Assembly (NCBI GenBank): GCA_000212915.1
Contig: CM001167.1
Location: forward strand, 2,720,780-2,784,779
Length of the DNA: 64,000 bases
Reading direction: 5' to 3'
Origin: Bacteroides coprosuis DSM 18011
Lineage (GTDB): Bacteria; Bacteroidota; Bacteroidia; Bacteroidales; Bacteroidaceae
In this document: one piece after another, positions 60,975 to 64,000 of the stretch
Layout of the letters: each line of letters starts with the position of its first letter
How positions within the stretch are numbered: position 1 is the first letter of the stretch
The notes under the pieces: generated by a model
What the model was told of the DNA's origin: nothing
Seen by the model: the letters and a program-made list of their open reading frames with translations, nothing else
The model's database searches: none
Translations under genes and position numbers: made by a program

Positions 60975-62336
60975 TTAAACATGAATGATATCTGTTAACA
61001 ATTGAACTGACAGCCAGAAGTACACCATAAGTGCACATGCGTCAACAACAGTTGTAATCAGTGGTCCAGCCATTACAGCAGGATCTAATTTTAGCCACTT
61101 AGCTGCCATAGGTAAAATACTACCAACTACTTTGGCCAAGATTACTGTCACGTATAAACTAATACAAATGACAAAAATAACATTCAAAGGAACGGAGTCG
61201 AAAAAGTAAACTCGAGCAAAGTTTAAAGCAGCCAGCAATAGACCAACGATCAAACTCACACGAAACTCTTTCCAAATAACTTTCCAAAAATCCCTGCTCG
61301 ATATTTCTCCCAAAGCCATACCTCGAATAACGAGTGTAGATGATTGTGCACCTGCGTTGCCTCCTGTATCCATCAACATAGGGATAAAAGCAGCAAGCAT
61401 TACAGCAGACTCTAATACCTCTTCGTATTTATGAATAATCATACCCGTAAAAGTAGCTGAGATCATCAAAACCACTAACCATGTTATTCTATGCTTAGAA
61501 TGTGACCACACAGACTCTTTTAAATATTCAACTTTAGAAGGATCAATAGCGGCCATCTTGTGAATATCTTCGGTACTTTCTGCCACAATAACATCCATGA
61601 TATCATCTACCGTAATAATACCCACCAAACGATTTTCTTTATCGGTTACAGGCATAGAGTTTAAGTCATACTTTCTAAATAAATCGGCTACAACTTCTTG
61701 ATCTTCTGTTGCTAAAACAGACACAACATTCTTTTCCATAACGTCAACAATAGCAGCCTTAGGATCAGATAAGACCATCGTTTTGAGAGAAATAACTCCT
61801 TCTAACTTCCTTGTTTCACCTATTATAAAACAAATATCATTGTTGTTATTAATATTAGCTAAATTCTTATACTTCGCCAGAGCCTCATCTATGGTCATAT
61901 AACTTCGTAGAGCTACATACTCCACAGTCATAACACTACCCGCACTATCTTCGGGATATTTTAAGAAAATATTAATTTGAGTACGAATATCAGGAGAGGC
62001 TTGTTCTAATATCCTTTTCACCAAGTTGGCTGGAAGCTCTTCAATAAAATCGACCGTATCATCGAGCTGCATCTCGGTTATAATAGCCTGAATTTCTTTA
62101 TCTGAAATATGTTCTACAACTGATTTTTGGATATCTGAAGGTAAATTACTGAAAACTTCTGCAGATAAATCTTTCGGTAGTATTCTAAATAAAACTAAAC
62201 ATTTATCATTAGGTAAATCATCAAATAAATCGGCTATATCAATAGGGTTCATATCGGCGAGCATTTCTCTTGCAGGCTCAAACTGATGAGTTCTGATTTT
62301 TTCAGCCAATTCATCCAGTATTCCTTTTTTATCCAT
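60975..62336 (-). CDS. mgtE: magnesium transporter MgtE
   Basis: A 453-residue Mg2+ channel. The N domain (residues about 1-130, with NPIDIADLFDDLPNDK and repeats of the MgtE_N type) is followed by two CBS domains (about 135-255; SAGSVMTVEYVALRS and NSMPVTDKENRLVGIITVDDIMDVI) that sense Mg2+. The five-helix pore domain occupies about 280-450, with MDTGGNAGAQSSTLVIRGMALGEI, the family hallmark, near 330-353. A normal-length family member in the inner membrane. It is transcribed away from the 22-bp repeat site at 62.55 kb. Confidence 0.96.
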   Translation of the reverse strand: MDKKGILDELAEKIRTHQFEPAREMLADMNPIDIADLFDDLPNDKCLVLFRILPKDLSAEVFSNLPSDIQKSVVEHISDKEIQAIITEMQLDDTVDFIEELPANLVKRILEQASPDIRTQINIFLKYPEDSAGSVMTVEYVALRSYMTIDEALAKYKNLANINNNNDICFIIGETRKLEGVISLKTMVLSDPKAAIVDVMEKNVVSVLATEDQEVVADLFRKYDLNSMPVTDKENRLVGIITVDDIMDVIVAESTEDIHKMAAIDPSKVEYLKESVWSHSKHRITWLVVLMISATFTGMIIHKYEEVLESAVMLAAFIPMLMDTGGNAGAQSSTLVIRGMALGEISSRDFWKVIWKEFRVSLIVGLLLAALNFARVYFFDSVPLNVIFVICISLYVTVILAKVVGSILPMAAKWLKLDPAVMAGPLITTVVDACALMVYFWLSVQLLTDIIHV

Positions 62337-62703
62337 AATTTCAGTGTTAATCTGTCAATAATTTGAGTTGGGGTAAAATAATCTCATCTAATAAAAGACG
62401 AAATCACTTCGTTTTATAAGTAATAATGAATGGTAATCTTAATTTGTTTAATAATAAAACTTTTTAATCAAAATATTAGACAAATTCTAAAATCAATGCG
62501 TAAACCACAGCATTTACCAGTAAAATTCCTATACAGAAGAGAAACTTCTGACACCGACATGACAATGCGATGACACCGACATGATGATTGCATGACACCG
62601 ACATGTCATTCCTTTGCTCTTGAGCAAATAATACCTTTTATTATATATATAGCTAATTATCAAATACTTTTAAGCCCTATTATTCCAACTAAAGTACATT
62701 TAG
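62337..62703. other. intergenic stretch holding repeat site 3
   Basis: No gene; AT-rich leader of mgtE (62337-62549), the repeat array (62550-62607) and about 95 bp of plain AT-rich DNA to the thrC terminator. Confidence 0.5.
62550..62607. repeat. 22-bp tandem repeat family, site 3 (three units)
   Basis: Core GACACCGACATG starts at 62550, 62572 and 62594, an exact 22-bp period. The nine-base spacers differ (CAATGCGAT after the first core, TGATTGCAT after the second), unlike the more uniform spacers of site 2. The strand of the core is opposite to sites 1 (last two copies) and 2. Confidence 0.92.
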
Positions 62704-62743
62704 AATAAAGGCTATCTAAACAGGAAGAAAGACAGCCTTTATT
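62704..62743 (-). terminator. terminator of thrC
   Basis: Stem 62704-62716 (AATAAAGGCTATC) with 62731-62743, 14-base loop. It begins just after the thrC stop (62745-62747). As in the terminators near 19.9 and 54.8 kb, the odd pair is a G-U wobble on the minus strand. Confidence 0.7.
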
Positions 62744-62744
62744 G

Positions 62745-64000
62745 CTATTTATATAGTAAAAAGTCTTTTAGATTTTTATAGCTTTCAATTTCGTAAGAAT
62801 GCTTCGGTTTATCCAAAATGGGTTGTAAACTCTGAGGTATGGGTATGTGGATTCCTAAGTATTTTTCAATACTTTCAGGGAATTTTACGGGATGAGCAGT
62901 TTCTAAAAACACACCAAGCGTATCGGGGTATTGCTCGCGATAGGCTGCCAACCCCAAATATCCAACAGCACCATGAGGATCAGCTAAATATTGAGTTTCA
63001 GCATAAAGTTTTTGAATGAGTTGTACCGTTTCTTCATCAGAAAAAGAATAAGAAGACAGTTTTTCTTCTAGCAGATTAGTCTTCTGCTGAAACAACTCTA
63101 ATATACGAATGAAGTTACTAGGGTTACTGACATCCATCGCATTCGATATCGTTTCTATTGTTGGGTGTGGCTCATACTTTTGAGTACTCATAAAACGAGG
63201 TATAGTATCGTTCACATTGGTAGAAGCAATAAAATGATTAATAGGTAGCCCCATCTGCATAGCCAGCATTCCTGCACATATATTACCAAAGTTTCCACTA
63301 GGAACAGAGACAAGAATAGGCTTATTTTTTGATTTTAATTTTTGATAGATTAAAAAGTAATAAAACATCTGGGGTAACCACCTAGCAATATTAATAGAAT
63401 TGGCAGAGGTGAGGTTTTTGGTTTGTAATTCAGGATCTAAAAAGGCTCTTTTCACCATATCTTGACAATCATCAAAAGTTCCTTTTACTTCAATTGCTGA
63501 AATATTTTTGCCTAGAGTTGTCAGTTGTTTTTCTTGAATGGTACTTACTTTTCCCGATGGATACAAAATAACCACCTCCACTCCTTCTACTCCATAAAAG
63601 CCATTGGCTACAGCTCCACCTGTGTCACCCGATGTAGCTACAAGAATCGTAATTTTATCTTTCCGTCCTTGGGTAAAATAGCGTAAACAACGAGACATAA
63701 ATCGAGCACCTACATCTTTAAATGCCATAGTAGGACCATGGTATAACTCTAAAGCAAAGATACTTTCCTGAACCTCAACGATAGGAAAGTCAAAATTCAA
63801 TGTTTCAGAAATAATATTACGCAATACCGATTCGGGAATCTCGTCTCCGATAAAGGGATGAATAGCTTGATAGGCTATCTCTTCTTTTGTATATTTTTCT
63901 ATGTTTTCAAAAAAGGAACGATTGAGCTGAGGTAAGCTTTCAGGAAAATAGAGTCCCTTATCTGGTGCAATACCTGTAATTGCAGCTTCTTTGAAACTAA
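62745..64000 (-). CDS. thrC: threonine synthase (5' end beyond the window)
   Basis: The last step of threonine synthesis: PLP-dependent conversion of O-phosphohomoserine to threonine. The frame stays open to the window edge, and the residues there (SFKEAAITGIAPDKGLYFPE) match the N-terminus of the family, so only about ten residues are missing. A start at 63824 is therefore not real. Further blocks are YHGPTMAFKDVGARFM (PLP-binding Lys in the AFKD part), VATSGDTGGAVA, NSINIARWLPQMFYYF and SGNFGN, plus the C-terminal LETAHPVKFPE. Normal overall length about 430. Confidence 0.96.
   Translation of the reverse strand, partial: SFKEAAITGIAPDKGLYFPESLPQLNRSFFENIEKYTKEEIAYQAIHPFIGDEIPESVLRNIISETLNFDFPIVEVQESIFALELYHGPTMAFKDVGARFMSRCLRYFTQGRKDKITILVATSGDTGGAVANGFYGVEGVEVVILYPSGKVSTIQEKQLTTLGKNISAIEVKGTFDDCQDMVKRAFLDPELQTKNLTSANSINIARWLPQMFYYFLIYQKLKSKNKPILVSVPSGNFGNICAGMLAMQMGLPINHFIASTNVNDTIPRFMSTQKYEPHPTIETISNAMDVSNPSNFIRILELFQQKTNLLEEKLSSYSFSDEETVQLIQKLYAETQYLADPHGAVGYLGLAAYREQYPDTLGVFLETAHPVKFPESIEKYLGIHIPIPQSLQPILDKPKHSYEIESYKNLKDFLLYK

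Noticed and set aside
62745-63824. A complete 359-residue threonine synthase starting at 63824
   Set aside because: The frame is open to the window edge with matching N-terminal residues, so that start is internal.

Overview
The window is chromosomal DNA of an AT-rich member of the Bacteroidales, most like Bacteroides. The reasons are a BtuB/BtuG-type corrinoid locus, FimA/Mfa1-type fimbrillin lipoproteins, a DUF3575/DUF3868-OmpA pair, an ISAon1-type insertion sequence pair, the FeoA-FeoB fusion with its small Cys-rich partner, the sodium-pump methylmalonyl-CoA decarboxylase cluster, and many copies of the Bacteroidetes -7 promoter box TAnnTTTG. The species cannot be fixed from sequence reading alone.

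Layout. 1-4.5 kb (+): porin, glutaminase and a large TPR protein. 4.5-6.9 kb (-): an operon of nitroreductase, DUF2520 Rossmann protein, KdsC-type phosphatase and Maf. 7.2-8.2 kb: a GNAT/FemAB-like protein. 8.4-12.9 kb (+): methylmalonyl-CoA epimerase, carboxyltransferase, a lamin-tail/OadG fusion, biotin carrier and Na+-pumping beta subunit, which together form the succinate-to-propionate branch. 13.0-13.9 kb: a decayed group II intron maturase end plus another unidentified remnant. 13.9-19.6 kb (+): a MacB-like ABC exporter with two permeases, adaptor and TolC-like protein. 20-22 kb (-): the DUF3868-OmpA and DUF3575 pair. 22.8 kb: first site of a 22-bp repeat family. 23.1-26.1 kb (-): two identical tRNA-Cys genes, the FeoB-associated peptide and FeoB. 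26.2-34.8 kb (+): tilS, rho, a MATE exporter, ffh, folD and a CapA-like lipoprotein.

34.9-38.2 kb is an RNA-gene and insertion region: tRNA-His, two nested ISAon1-type elements (the inner one flanked by an 8-bp target duplication inside the outer one's left terminus, both decayed by frameshifts), then tRNA-Thr and SRP RNA on the minus strand. 38.4-42.2 kb (+): DUF4199 protein, GT2 glycosyltransferase, DUF6452, DUF6048 and ApbE. 42.2-43.0 kb (-): a TtcA-like enzyme. 43.1-48.5 kb (+): a TPR envelope protein, NfeD-like protein, flotillin-like FloA, nucleoside phosphorylase and MnmE. 48.7 kb: second and longest 22-bp repeat array. 49.0-51.2 kb (+): a 48-aa protein, split ThrE exporter and DUF4186 protein. 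51.3-56.0 kb (-): two fimbrillin-like lipoproteins, a four-helix membrane protein and an ECF sigma factor. 56.3-60.8 kb (-): cobalamin riboswitch, BtuG-like propeller, BtuB receptor and a PKD-type lipoprotein. 61-64 kb (-): MgtE, the third 22-bp repeat array and threonine synthase, cut by the window edge.

Most of the window is ordinary core genome. The least explained signal is the 22-bp repeat family: a near-invariant 13-bp core, 11 copies at three intergenic sites about 26 kb and 14 kb apart, each array keeping a 22-bp period. Also worth a look are the lamin-tail/OadG fusion, promoter boxes placed so close to start codons that the mRNAs should be nearly leaderless, and a shared NNU-UGA +1 frame change in both IS copies.
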